The notes: generated from the letters alone by a model not told the origin. A stretch of DNA of 6,079 bases from Bacillota bacterium (GCA_021798855.1 JAJZBP010000127.1:1-6079), one strand, 5' to 3'. Positions 1 through 6,008 are shown, numbered from the stretch's first letter. Numbers and translations: made by a program.

Positions 1-263
1 TGATCATCGGCCCCTTCTTGATCCTGGCTTGGCGAGGTTACCGGTTGGCTCTCCTGGCTCCGGATACTTTCGGAATGCTCTTGGCGGTGGGAGCGACAAC
101 CATGCTGATTCTACAAGCCTGCATCAACCTGGGGGCGGTGACTTCCCTGTTGCCGATCACGGGGATCACTCTCCCGTTTATTTCGTTTGGTGGGTCTTCC
201 ATGGTCTTTTCCCTCCTGGGGGTCGGAGTATTGTTGAACATATCCAGGCAGATCACATCCTGA
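1..263 (+). CDS. FtsW/SpoVE-type SEDS glycan polymerase, C-terminal part (5' end outside window)
   Basis: Partial gene: the first complete codon is at 3 and the stop TGA is at 261-263, leaving about 86 residues. The visible part has a WRG basic loop, then the APDTFG segment, a hydrophobic helix, and the signature GITLPFISFGGSS followed by GVGVLLNISRQ at the C-terminus. This is the conserved end of the SEDS family (FtsW, RodA, SpoVE), integral membrane peptidoglycan glycosyltransferases that polymerise lipid II. Its position directly before murG matches ftsW of many bacteria and spoVE of Bacillus subtilis. Vegetative FtsW and sporulation SpoVE cannot be told apart from this fragment, so no symbol is given. 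The gap to murG is only 16 bases, which implies co-transcription. Confidence 0.93.
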   Translation, partial: IIGPFLILAWRGYRLALLAPDTFGMLLAVGATTMLILQACINLGAVTSLLPITGITLPFISFGGSSMVFSLLGVGVLLNISRQITS

Positions 264-279
264 GGCGGAGGGGGGAATA

Positions 280-1419
280 GTGGCCTTGCGCTTTTTATTG
301 GCCGGAGGAGGCACGGGGGGGCATGTGTATCCGGCATTGGCCATTGCGGAGGAACTCCGCCGCCGCCAGCCGGATTGCGAGTTGCTTTACGTGGGGACGG
401 AGGACGGTTTGGAAGCCAGGTTGGTTCCCGCGGCCGGGTTGGCCTTCAAAACGGTGCCTTCGGGGAGGATCCTGGGGAAGAAACTCGGGAGTAAGGTCGG
501 GGGAGCCTACCGGGCGGCCCTGGGGGTTATAGCCGCCCTGGGGATCATCCGGCGTTTCCGCCCCGACGCCGCCATTGGAACGGGAGGGTTCGCTTCGGGT
601 CCAGCCATGTTGGCGGCCGCTCTCCGAGGAGTGCCGGTGATCCTGCAGGAGCAAAACGCCTACCCTGGAATGACCAACCGACTCCTGGCTTCTTTGGCAG
701 GAATCATCCTGGTTTCCCACCCCCAGGTGGCCAGGGGATTTCCCGCCTGGGTGCGGGGAAGGGTTCTGGCGGTGGGGAACCCGGTCCGTCCGGAGGTGCT
801 GGAGGCGGAACGGACAGCGGGGGCATCTTTCTTTGGTCTGGATCCGCAAAAAACCACCGTCCTCGTTTCCAGCGGTTCGGGGGGAGCCAAACGCCTGAAT
901 CAAGCTGCCCTGGGACTTTTGCCGGGAGTCGCCGCGGGGCAGTACCAGTTGATCTGGGCCACGGGCTCCGCTTACCACCGGGATACGGCCCTGGCCGTGG
1001 CCGGCCGCCAATCCGGGACGGAAGGCTTGCGACTGTTACCCTACTTGGAGCGGATGCCCCTGGGACTGGCGGTGGCTGATCTGGTTGTGGCGCGGGCCGG
1101 GGCCATGACGCTGGCGGAGATCACGGCCCGTGGAATACCGGCCGTCCTGGTTCCGTCGCCCAACGTGGTGCACAATCATCAAGAATTGAACGCCAGGCTC
1201 TTGGAGGGAGGGGGGGCGGCCGTCGTGTTGGCGGATGCCGGTTTAACGGAAGAATTGCTTGCGGAAACGGTGGCGGCCATCCTGGGCGATCGTAGGCGGC
1301 GGGAACGAATGGTTGCGGCCAGCCGATCTCTGGGCAGGCCGGGGGCCCTGGGGGTGATCGGTGGCATCGTAACGGCGGCGGCTGGGGGAAAAGGTACCCG
1401 GAGAGCTTTGCGTCCATAA
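280..1419 (+). CDS. murG: UDP-GlcNAc:lipid I N-acetylglucosaminyltransferase MurG
   Basis: Peripheral membrane GT-B glycosyltransferase that adds GlcNAc from UDP-GlcNAc to lipid I, making lipid II on the cytoplasmic face. It has 379 residues, close to the family's roughly 360. The N-terminal domain has the glycine loop GGGTGGHVYPA (9-19, His15), the second loop GTGGFASGP (100-108) and QEQNAYPGMTNR (123-134). The C-terminal UDP-GlcNAc domain has a third loop SGSGGAKRLN (198-207; the family usually has GGSxGA, so the first Gly is Ser here), RAGAMTLAE (272-280) and PSPNVVHNHQELNA (292-305). The start is GTG at 280, preceded by a G-rich ribosome binding site at about 264-275. The last ~10 residues are basic and probably a non-conserved tail. 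Confidence 0.97.
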   Translation: MALRFLLAGGGTGGHVYPALAIAEELRRRQPDCELLYVGTEDGLEARLVPAAGLAFKTVPSGRILGKKLGSKVGGAYRAALGVIAALGIIRRFRPDAAIGTGGFASGPAMLAAALRGVPVILQEQNAYPGMTNRLLASLAGIILVSHPQVARGFPAWVRGRVLAVGNPVRPEVLEAERTAGASFFGLDPQKTTVLVSSGSGGAKRLNQAALGLLPGVAAGQYQLIWATGSAYHRDTALAVAGRQSGTEGLRLLPYLERMPLGLAVADLVVARAGAMTLAEITARGIPAVLVPSPNVVHNHQELNARLLEGGGAAVVLADAGLTEELLAETVAAILGDRRRRERMVAASRSLGRPGALGVIGGIVTAAAGGKGTRRALRP

Positions 1420-1480
1420 TCGTGCCGGGTTTTGAGCGACGGACCAAACGGAAAAAGGTGGACAAACCTCATCCCGCGAC

Positions 1481-1489
1481 AAGGAGGGG
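1481..1489 (+). promoter_or_regulatory. Ribosome binding site that sets the murB start
   Basis: AAGGAGGGG lies 8 bases before GTG 1498. It decides the murB start against an in-frame TTG at 1432, which has no such site, and an in-frame GTG at 1489, which overlaps the site itself. Confidence 0.8.
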
Positions 1490-1497
1490 TGCGGACG

Positions 1498-2424
1498 GTG
1501 GAATCACAACTGATTGCCGAATTGCGTACCATGGTGCGAGGGCGGGTTGCCGCCGGAGAACCGATGGCTAAACATACTTCCTTTCGCCTGGGTGGCCCGG
1601 TGGAGATCTACGTGTGCCCACGGCACGAAGAGGAATTCGTTAGGGTGGTGAGGTTCGCCAGGGAACGGGGAATCCCTCACTTCATCCTTGGGCTGGGGTC
1701 CAACCTCCTCGTCGGCGACGGCGGCCTGGAGGGAATGGTGATCAGCACGGGTGGCCTGCGGGGTGAGCAATGGGGGGATGGGGCGGTGCGGTTGGGGGCC
1801 GGAGTGGCGCTGGGGGCTGCGGCCAACCGGGCGGTGGCCCGGGGACTGGCTGGCCTGGAGTTTGCCGCCAACATTCCAGGAACGGCCGGAGGGGGGCTGA
1901 TGATGAACGCCGGCGCCCACGGCGGGGAATTGAAGGATGTGCTGACTTGGGCCAGAGTCCTACTCCCCGGGGGTATGGTGGAAAAGGTGGCCCCCGACCG
2001 GTTGGAATTGGCCTATCGCCGGAGTGGAATCAAACGGCGGGGATGGATCGTCCTGGAGGCGGAGTTTTCTCTGGCTCCCGCCGTTCGAACGCAGTTGCAG
2101 GCGCAATTGGAGACCTTGCGGGGCAGGCGGCGTCAGACCCAGCCGGACGGACGCACCGCGGGCAGCGTTTTCAAGAACCCAACCGGGATGGCTGCCGGAA
2201 GGTTGATCGAGAGCGTGGGGGGGAAGGGCCTCACGGTGGGGAAAGCGGAAGTGTCTTCTCTCCACGCCAACTTCATCGTTGCTCATGAGGGTGCGCGGGC
2301 GGAGGACGTGCTGCGGCTTATGGAGACGGTCCGGAAACTGGTGTGGGAGAAAACGGGAGTGGCCCTGGAACCGGAAGTGGAATTTTGGGGCGCCAGGGGT
2401 GAAACCTCCAGGTTGGCCGAGTAA
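1498..2424 (+). CDS. murB: UDP-N-acetylenolpyruvoylglucosamine reductase MurB
   Basis: Cytoplasmic FAD enzyme that uses NADPH to reduce UDP-GlcNAc-enolpyruvate, the product of MurA, to UDP-MurNAc. With the GTG start the protein has 308 residues, near the Bacillus subtilis enzyme (about 300). Visible motifs are HTSFRLGG (26-33), the FAD-binding loop GLGSNLLVGD (65-74), IPGTAGGGLMMNAGAHGGE (126-144), YRRS (173-176, substrate-binding Arg), AGSVFKNP (221-228) with the expected proton donor Ser223, and EPEVEFWG (291-298), whose Glu matches the C-terminal catalytic glutamate. Assignment of catalytic residues rests on family knowledge. It follows murG after 78 bases with no murC between, as in Bacillus subtilis. 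The reading frame stays open upstream to 1432, but that extension looks non-coding. Confidence 0.96.
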   Translation: MESQLIAELRTMVRGRVAAGEPMAKHTSFRLGGPVEIYVCPRHEEEFVRVVRFARERGIPHFILGLGSNLLVGDGGLEGMVISTGGLRGEQWGDGAVRLGAGVALGAAANRAVARGLAGLEFAANIPGTAGGGLMMNAGAHGGELKDVLTWARVLLPGGMVEKVAPDRLELAYRRSGIKRRGWIVLEAEFSLAPAVRTQLQAQLETLRGRRRQTQPDGRTAGSVFKNPTGMAAGRLIESVGGKGLTVGKAEVSSLHANFIVAHEGARAEDVLRLMETVRKLVWEKTGVALEPEVEFWGARGETSRLAE

Positions 2425-2446
2425 TGTCAAGCAAAGGGAGAGCCAC

Positions 2447-3736
2447 ATGGCCAGATTTATGGTTGAAGGGGGTTTCCCCTTACGGGGGCGGGTGATGGCC
2501 AGCGGCGCGAAAAACGCGGTCTTACCCCTGATGGCGGCGGCGGTGCTGGCGGCCGGCGAGTATCGCCTGGTGGGTGTCCCCAGACTTGCCGACGTGGAGG
2601 TCATGGCGGAGATCCTGCGCCGGCTGGGGGTGAAGGTCAGGGAAGAGAGAGAGGGCGACCTCCGTTGCCTGTGCCTGGATACCAGGACCATGCGTGAGTG
2701 GCGGATTCACGAATTTCTGATGCGGGGATTGCGGTCGTCGATTTTCCTGTTGGGGCCGTTGTTGGGTCGAATGGGTGAAGCCACGGTGTCTTTCCCGGGT
2801 GGCTGTGCCATCGGTCCCAGGCCGGTGGATCTGCACCTCCAAGCCCTCCGCGCTCTCGGCGCCAAATTGGATGAAAGCCACGGCTGTATCCATGCCCAAG
2901 CAGCGGCGCTCACCGGCGGGGAGGTCGTGTTGTCCTACCCGAGTGTGGGGGCTACGGAAACGGCGATTATGGCCGCGGTGCTGGCCCGCGGGGAGACGGT
3001 GCTCAGGGGGGCGGCCAGGGAGCCGGAAATCGTCGATCTGCAGAACTTTTTTAACGGCTTGGGGGCCAGAATCAGGGGGGCTGGAACCACCGTGATCCGG
3101 ATTACCGGCGTGGAAAGGTTGCATTCGATGGGGCAACATTGTGTAATCTCCGATCGGATCGAAGCGGGAACCTACCTTTTGGCCGGAGCGATCAGCGGCG
3201 GAGAGGTTCAGGTTGATGGAGCCCGTGCGGATCACCTGCGGGCTTTCCTGCACAAGCTGGTCAGGGCCGGGGTGGTCATCAGGGAAAACGAGGCCGGAAT
3301 TACCGTGGAAGGAACGAGGCGCCTGCAGGGAGTGACCCTGAAAACCGGGCCATATCCGGGCTTTCCCACGGATCTGCAGCCTCAGATATCGGTTCTGGCG
3401 GCGCTTGCCGAGGGAGAGAGCCGGATTACGGAAACGGTTTTTGAAAACCGCTTGGGACATTGGAACGAGTTGCGCAAGCTTGGAGCCAGGGTTCTGCTCA
3501 AGGATCGAACGGCGTTGGTCGCAGGCGGGCAGTTGCGCGGAGCCAAGGTCGCGGCGGACGACCTGCGGGGAGGGGCGGCATTGATTTTGGCCGGTTTGGC
3601 CGCTGCGGGTGAGACGGTGGTGGAAGGGTCGGGGCACATCGATCGGGGATACGAGAACCTCGAAGGGAAATTGGGAAGCCTGGGGGCGAGGATCAGGCGG
3701 GAGGTTGATGAAGTGGGGAAATTGGCGTCCGGTTAG
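2447..3736 (+). CDS. murA: UDP-N-acetylglucosamine 1-carboxyvinyltransferase MurA
   Basis: Transfers enolpyruvate from PEP to UDP-GlcNAc, the first committed step of peptidoglycan synthesis, in the cytoplasm. It has 429 residues, within the family range (about 420-436). Key residues are present: GAKNA (20-24; Lys22 and Asn23), RSSIFLLGPLLGR (96-108), PGGCAIGPRPVDLH (117-130) with active-site Cys120, PYPGFPTDLQ (302-311) with the catalytic base Asp309, FENRLGH (332-338), DLRGGAALILAG (372-383) and the C-terminal DRGYENLEGKL with Arg400. Cys120 means the usual fosfomycin target is intact. The start ATG 2447 follows AAGGGAG at 2434-2440 by 6 bases; a second in-frame ATG at 2459 is less likely because it would cut the first strand. 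It lies 22 bases after murB. Whether it is the MurA1 or MurA2 type cannot be told from the window. Confidence 0.97.
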   Translation: MARFMVEGGFPLRGRVMASGAKNAVLPLMAAAVLAAGEYRLVGVPRLADVEVMAEILRRLGVKVREEREGDLRCLCLDTRTMREWRIHEFLMRGLRSSIFLLGPLLGRMGEATVSFPGGCAIGPRPVDLHLQALRALGAKLDESHGCIHAQAAALTGGEVVLSYPSVGATETAIMAAVLARGETVLRGAAREPEIVDLQNFFNGLGARIRGAGTTVIRITGVERLHSMGQHCVISDRIEAGTYLLAGAISGGEVQVDGARADHLRAFLHKLVRAGVVIRENEAGITVEGTRRLQGVTLKTGPYPGFPTDLQPQISVLAALAEGESRITETVFENRLGHWNELRKLGARVLLKDRTALVAGGQLRGAKVAADDLRGGAALILAGLAAAGETVVEGSGHIDRGYENLEGKLGSLGARIRREVDEVGKLASG

Positions 3737-3759
3737 GAGACATACATCCGGTTTCCGGC

Positions 3760-3824
3760 GGCGGCGCATGGTCGGAAAAGTTTGGGCTTTTCGGCCATGA
3801 GCCGCCCCAAACAATTTATTTTTT
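3760..3824 (+). terminator. Long stem-loop plus T-rich tract between murA and ftsQ (possible terminator or attenuator)
   Basis: Bases 3760-3780 pair with 3787-3806 around a TTTGGG loop (3781-3786). An outer 6-bp GC stem (GGCGGC/GCCGCC), one G-A mismatch, CATGG/CCATG, two further pairs, one bulged G (3774) and GAAAAG/CTTTTC give about 19 pairs. A T-rich tract TTTATTTTTT follows at 3815-3824, but 8 bases after the stem, farther than in a standard intrinsic terminator. It could be a weak terminator, an attenuator, or an mRNA processing or stability element at the end of the mur genes. Confidence 0.4.
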
Positions 3825-3832
3825 GGTATAAT
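3824..3832 (+). promoter_or_regulatory. Possible extended -10 promoter before ftsQ
   Basis: TGGTATAAT contains a perfect TATAAT (3827-3832) with a TGn extension. No good -35 hexamer stands 16-18 bases upstream, where the DNA belongs to the GC stem, so it would depend on the extended -10. Transcription would begin near 3839, only about 7 bases before the TTG start of ftsQ, leaving the GAGGGTGG ribosome binding site mostly outside such a transcript. The match may be chance in an AT-rich patch. Confidence 0.35.
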
Positions 3833-3845
3833 TGAGGGTGGTAGC

Positions 3846-4550
3846 TTGACCGGTAAAGCCATATTTTTCTTGTTTGTCCTGATTTTAGCCGGCACGGTGT
3901 TTTTGAACTCGAATTACTTCGCGGTGCGGCAAATCAGCCTAACCGCCCCTCCCTGGATGGAGGCGCGGGTCAGGAGCCTCGCCGGGCTGCGAGTCGGGGA
4001 AAACATTTGGAGCATCAACCCGGCGACTGTGGCCGGCGATATTCGCCGGGATCCCTGGGTTAAGGAGGTTGTGGTGGCGCGGGAGTTGCCCGGAAAGATA
4101 AACATCAGGGTTACCCAGGTTGCCTTGGCTGGCCTCGTGCCTGCTCGGGGAGGATTCTACCAGGTGGATAAAGGGGGCACCATCCTTGGGGAAGTGAAAA
4201 CGCCGCTTCCAGCCGGTACGCCCTTTCTCACGGGAGGGGCGGGGATGCCCTATACCGTCGGGAGGAAGCCGTTTTCGCCGCCCCTGGAGGATGATTTGGC
4301 CGCCCTGGCGGCTTTGCAAAAAGTCGGTGTGCAGGTGGACGAGATCCACAGTGGCGCAGGCGGGATCACCGCTTACGCCCGGGGAGGAACGGTGATTTTC
4401 CTTGGTGCGCCAGGTTCGCCGGCTGCTTTGGCCGCCAGGCTGCGGCCTTTGCCGGCGGTCTGGGCGAACCTGGCTAAACAAGGGGAGCGGGCGATCAGCA
4501 TCGACGTGTCCAAAGCGGGAAACGTTTTAGTTTTGCCGATAAAGGGGTGA
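3846..4550 (+). CDS. ftsQ: Cell-division protein FtsQ/DivIB
   Basis: Bitopic membrane protein of the divisome that, with FtsL and DivIC/FtsB, links septal peptidoglycan synthesis to the Z ring. It has 234 residues: a very short cytoplasmic N-terminus (MTGK), one membrane helix (about 5-20), a POTRA domain (about 25-91, with FAVRQISL, GLRVGENIWSIN and DPWVKEVVVARELPGKINIRV) and an extracellular FtsQ/DivIB domain to the end. The DPWV...R.LP pattern and the position before sbp and ftsZ support the call. The start is TTG 3846, preceded by GAGGGTGG (3834-3841). A later TTG at 3870 would remove part of the membrane helix. Bacillus naming would be divIB. It is separated from murA by 109 bases holding a stem-loop and a TATAAT box. 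Confidence 0.9.
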   Translation: MTGKAIFFLFVLILAGTVFLNSNYFAVRQISLTAPPWMEARVRSLAGLRVGENIWSINPATVAGDIRRDPWVKEVVVARELPGKINIRVTQVALAGLVPARGGFYQVDKGGTILGEVKTPLPAGTPFLTGGAGMPYTVGRKPFSPPLEDDLAALAALQKVGVQVDEIHSGAGGITAYARGGTVIFLGAPGSPAALAARLRPLPAVWANLAKQGERAISIDVSKAGNVLVLPIKG

Positions 4551-4559
4551 AACGATTTT

Positions 4560-5327
4560 TTGGCCGGCAGCATGCGGCGGAGTCTACCGCTGGTGATGGC
4601 CCTTTTTGTCCTCGGGATCATGATCAGCCTGAATTACAAGGTGGAGATGAGACAACAAAGTTCCCTGGGTTACCAGCGCTATCAGGCGGCCCGGGAGCTT
4701 TTGACGGGTGCGCAAACGGCGAGAGACAATCTGGCCGCCCGGCTCACGGCCCTGCGCCGGCAACTGAGTCGGCTCAAGGCGAATGGCGGGGTTGCGCGCG
4801 GGCCGGTTGCCCGGAAACTGACCGCCGTGGAGGCGCAGGCGGGCCTCACCGCCATGCGGGGACCGGGGTTGGAGATCACCCTGCGGGACAGTTCCGCGCC
4901 CGCCCAACCCGGGCAACCGACGGCCCTCTACCTGGTGCATGACGTGGACGTATTGCGGACCGTCAACCAACTGCTGACCGGTGGGGCCGAGGCGATCGCC
5001 ATCAACGGCCAGCGGCTGACGGCCATTTCCCAGATCCGTTGCGCGGGACCGACAATTTCGGTGAACGATGTGCGCACCATTACGCCGATTCACATCCTGG
5101 CCATCGGGAACCCGAGCAAGCTGGCGGCGGCGGTCAAAGATCCGTCGGGAATCTACCCCCTGTTGACCGCGTATGGCATCGGATTTGCCGTTCAAACGGA
5201 AAAAAGCGTGTCCATTCCGCCTTTCCAGGAGGGTTACAGGTTTCGTTACGCCCAACCCATAAACGGAAGTTCCGGGAGTGTCCCCGGGACAAATACTACC
5301 GCCGGCTTGTCGGGGGCCGGTGCATGA
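4560..5327 (+). CDS. DUF881 family membrane protein (YlxW/YlxX-like)
   Basis: Function unknown; the family is found beside division genes in Bacillota. It has 255 residues: a membrane helix near the N-terminus (about 9-24), a likely coiled coil (about 34-74, rich in Ala, Arg, Leu and Gln), then an extracytoplasmic domain with GPGLEITLRD (101-110), the signature GGAEAIAINGQRL (141-153), ISVNDVRTITPIHILAIGNP (166-185), and a Gly/Ser/Thr-rich tail. The start TTG 4560 is 12 bases after AAAGGGG (4541-4547); ATG 4572 is possible but 24 bases from it. It is in the same frame as ftsQ, separated by the stop TGA and three codons. Bacillus subtilis has two DUF881 genes here (ylxW, ylxX); this window has one, and I cannot say which it matches. 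A structural or regulatory role in division is inferred only from context. Confidence 0.88.
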   Translation: MAGSMRRSLPLVMALFVLGIMISLNYKVEMRQQSSLGYQRYQAARELLTGAQTARDNLAARLTALRRQLSRLKANGGVARGPVARKLTAVEAQAGLTAMRGPGLEITLRDSSAPAQPGQPTALYLVHDVDVLRTVNQLLTGGAEAIAINGQRLTAISQIRCAGPTISVNDVRTITPIHILAIGNPSKLAAAVKDPSGIYPLLTAYGIGFAVQTEKSVSIPPFQEGYRFRYAQPINGSSGSVPGTNTTAGLSGAGA

Positions 5328-5368
5328 TCGGGGTGCGTGAAGTGAAGAAAAACGAGGGGGTTGGCGGC

Positions 5369-5746
5369 GTGTGGTTTGCGGTGGTGGCTCTGGGCTTGGG
5401 TTTGGCCGTTGGTTTTCTTTTTCCGGTTTCCGTTCCCATTTTTTACGGGAGGTATTTGTCGATTGCGGTTCTGGCTGCCCTTGATTCGGCTCTGGGGGGA
5501 GCCCGAGCCAACATGGAAGGTAAATTTTCGGCGACGGTTTTCGTCTCTGGGTTTTTTTCCAATGCGATAATTGCGGCTTTTTTGACGTATTTGGGGGACA
5601 AGTTGGGGGTGGAATTGTACTATGCCGCCCTTTTTGCCTTTGGGATTAGAATTTTCCAGAATTTGGGGATAATCAGGCGTCACTTATTCAAGATAAGTGA
5701 CCTGTCGGAAAAGCCAAAATTCCTCCCCGGGAATGAAGGGAAATAA
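5369..5746 (+). CDS. sbp: Small basic protein Sbp (DUF1290)
   Basis: Small integral membrane protein of unknown biochemical role, nearly always next to ftsA/ftsZ in Bacillota. From GTG 5369 it has 125 residues, close to the Bacillus subtilis protein (about 120), and begins with Met-Trp followed by a hydrophobic helix (2-18), as the family does. Conserved segments are YLSIAVLAALDSALGGARA (29-47), VFVSGFFSNAIIAAFLTYLGDKLGV (57-81) and FGIRIFQNLGIIRRH (91-105); three membrane helices are expected. GAGGGGG (5354-5360) lies 8 bases before this GTG. The alternative start ATG 5324 overlaps the DUF881 stop as ATGA, is preceded by GGGGG (5312-5316), and would give 140 residues with a charged N-terminal extension. 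I prefer 5369 on length and family start, without certainty. The codons are noticeably more AT-rich than in the mur genes. Confidence 0.9.
   Translation: MWFAVVALGLGLAVGFLFPVSVPIFYGRYLSIAVLAALDSALGGARANMEGKFSATVFVSGFFSNAIIAAFLTYLGDKLGVELYYAALFAFGIRIFQNLGIIRRHLFKISDLSEKPKFLPGNEGK
5679..5701. repeat. Perfect 9-bp inverted repeat in the 3' end of sbp
   Basis: GTCACTTAT (5679-5687) and ATAAGTGAC (5693-5701) are exact reverse complements around TCAAG; an extra T-G pair could leave a 3-base loop in RNA. It lies in sbp codons for the basic tail after the conserved IIRRH segment. No T-run follows, so it is not an intrinsic terminator. It may be a regulator binding site, an mRNA hairpin, or chance. 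Confidence 0.55.
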
Positions 5747-5761
5747 AGCTTATTATAGAAG
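5735..5761 (+). promoter_or_regulatory. Weak candidate SigH-like promoter before ftsZ
   Basis: GAAGGGAAA (5735-5743), an 11-base spacer and ATAGAAG (5755-5761) each differ by one base from the Bacillus SigH consensus (RnAGGAwwW, 11-12 bases, RnnGAAT). In Bacillus subtilis one ftsAZ promoter is SigH-dependent, so the location makes sense. Such short motifs occur by chance, and the last T of the -10, which is well conserved, is missing here. An overlapping TATTAT (5751-5756) resembles a SigA -10 but has no -35. Confidence 0.2.
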
Positions 5762-5784
5762 TTAGGATCGAATGGGCAAAAGTT

Positions 5785-5985
5785 GTGGGTGAAAAGGTGT
5801 TTGACGTGCCGCCGGAGGAAGCGGTAAAGTTTTATTCGCCATTGACGGTTGGCTCGGAGATTGATCAAAAAGGTCCGGATGGGGTTCCTCAACGCCGGCG
5901 AACGGATTTCCGTTCCAAACCACCGGCGGAGGTGCTGCAATACGCGGGTCAATACCACTGCGGGCTTTGTTCGGTGATTTCATGA
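5785..5985 (+). CDS. Short hypothetical ORF between sbp and ftsZ
   Basis: I do not recognise this sequence. From GTG 5785 it would encode 66 residues, soluble, with no membrane helix or signal peptide, and a C-terminus containing a CGLC motif (HCGLCSVIS). The frame is open from 5737, so a non-standard upstream start (ATT 5752 or ATA 5755) could add about ten residues (EVRIEWAKVV), but no ATG, GTG or TTG lies there. No convincing ribosome binding site precedes GTG 5785, and third-position GC is only modest. It shows no clear similarity to FtsA, which usually fills this place. It may be a real small gene, a degraded remnant, or just an open stretch in the ftsZ leader. Confidence 0.3.
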   Translation: MGEKVFDVPPEEAVKFYSPLTVGSEIDQKGPDGVPQRRRTDFRSKPPAEVLQYAGQYHCGLCSVIS

Positions 5986-5993
5986 AGGTTGGG

Positions 5994-6000
5994 AAAGGAG
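5994..6000 (+). promoter_or_regulatory. Ribosome binding site of ftsZ
   Basis: AAAGGAG lies 8 bases before the ATG at 6009. It is among the strongest sites in the window, fitting a highly expressed division protein. Confidence 0.85.
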
Positions 6001-6008
6001 TCGGAATT

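Noticed and set aside
295..1011. A 238-codon open frame on the - strand opposite murG
   Set aside because: Same reasons: antisense to a clear MurG, biased composition, no family features.
1432..1497. N-terminal extension of murB from TTG 1432
   Set aside because: No ribosome binding site at TTG 1432, the extra 22 residues are not typical of MurB, and GTG 1498 has a strong site and gives the normal family length.
1760..1798. Four G-runs of four or more inside murB (possible G-quadruplex)
   Set aside because: Loops of 8 and 10 bases are long, and G-runs are common in this GC-rich coding sequence through Gly codons.
2522..3895. A 457-codon open frame on the - strand opposite murA
   Set aside because: It is antisense to an enzyme with all catalytic motifs intact; the predicted protein is rich in Pro, Arg, Gln and His with no recognisable domain, as expected for a shadow frame in GC-rich DNA.
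4547..4942. Open frame from GTG 4547 overlapping the DUF881 gene
   Set aside because: Gly/Pro/Arg-rich translation without family features, while the overlapping frame carries the DUF881 motifs.
5039..5323. Extension of the sbp frame upstream inside the DUF881 gene
   Set aside because: It overlaps conserved DUF881 coding sequence in another frame and would put a long unrelated segment before Sbp.
5900..5915. Short inverted repeat GAACGG/CCGTTC with a 4-base centre
   Set aside because: Only 6-7 pairs, no T-run and no neighbouring motif; such short hairpins are expected by chance.
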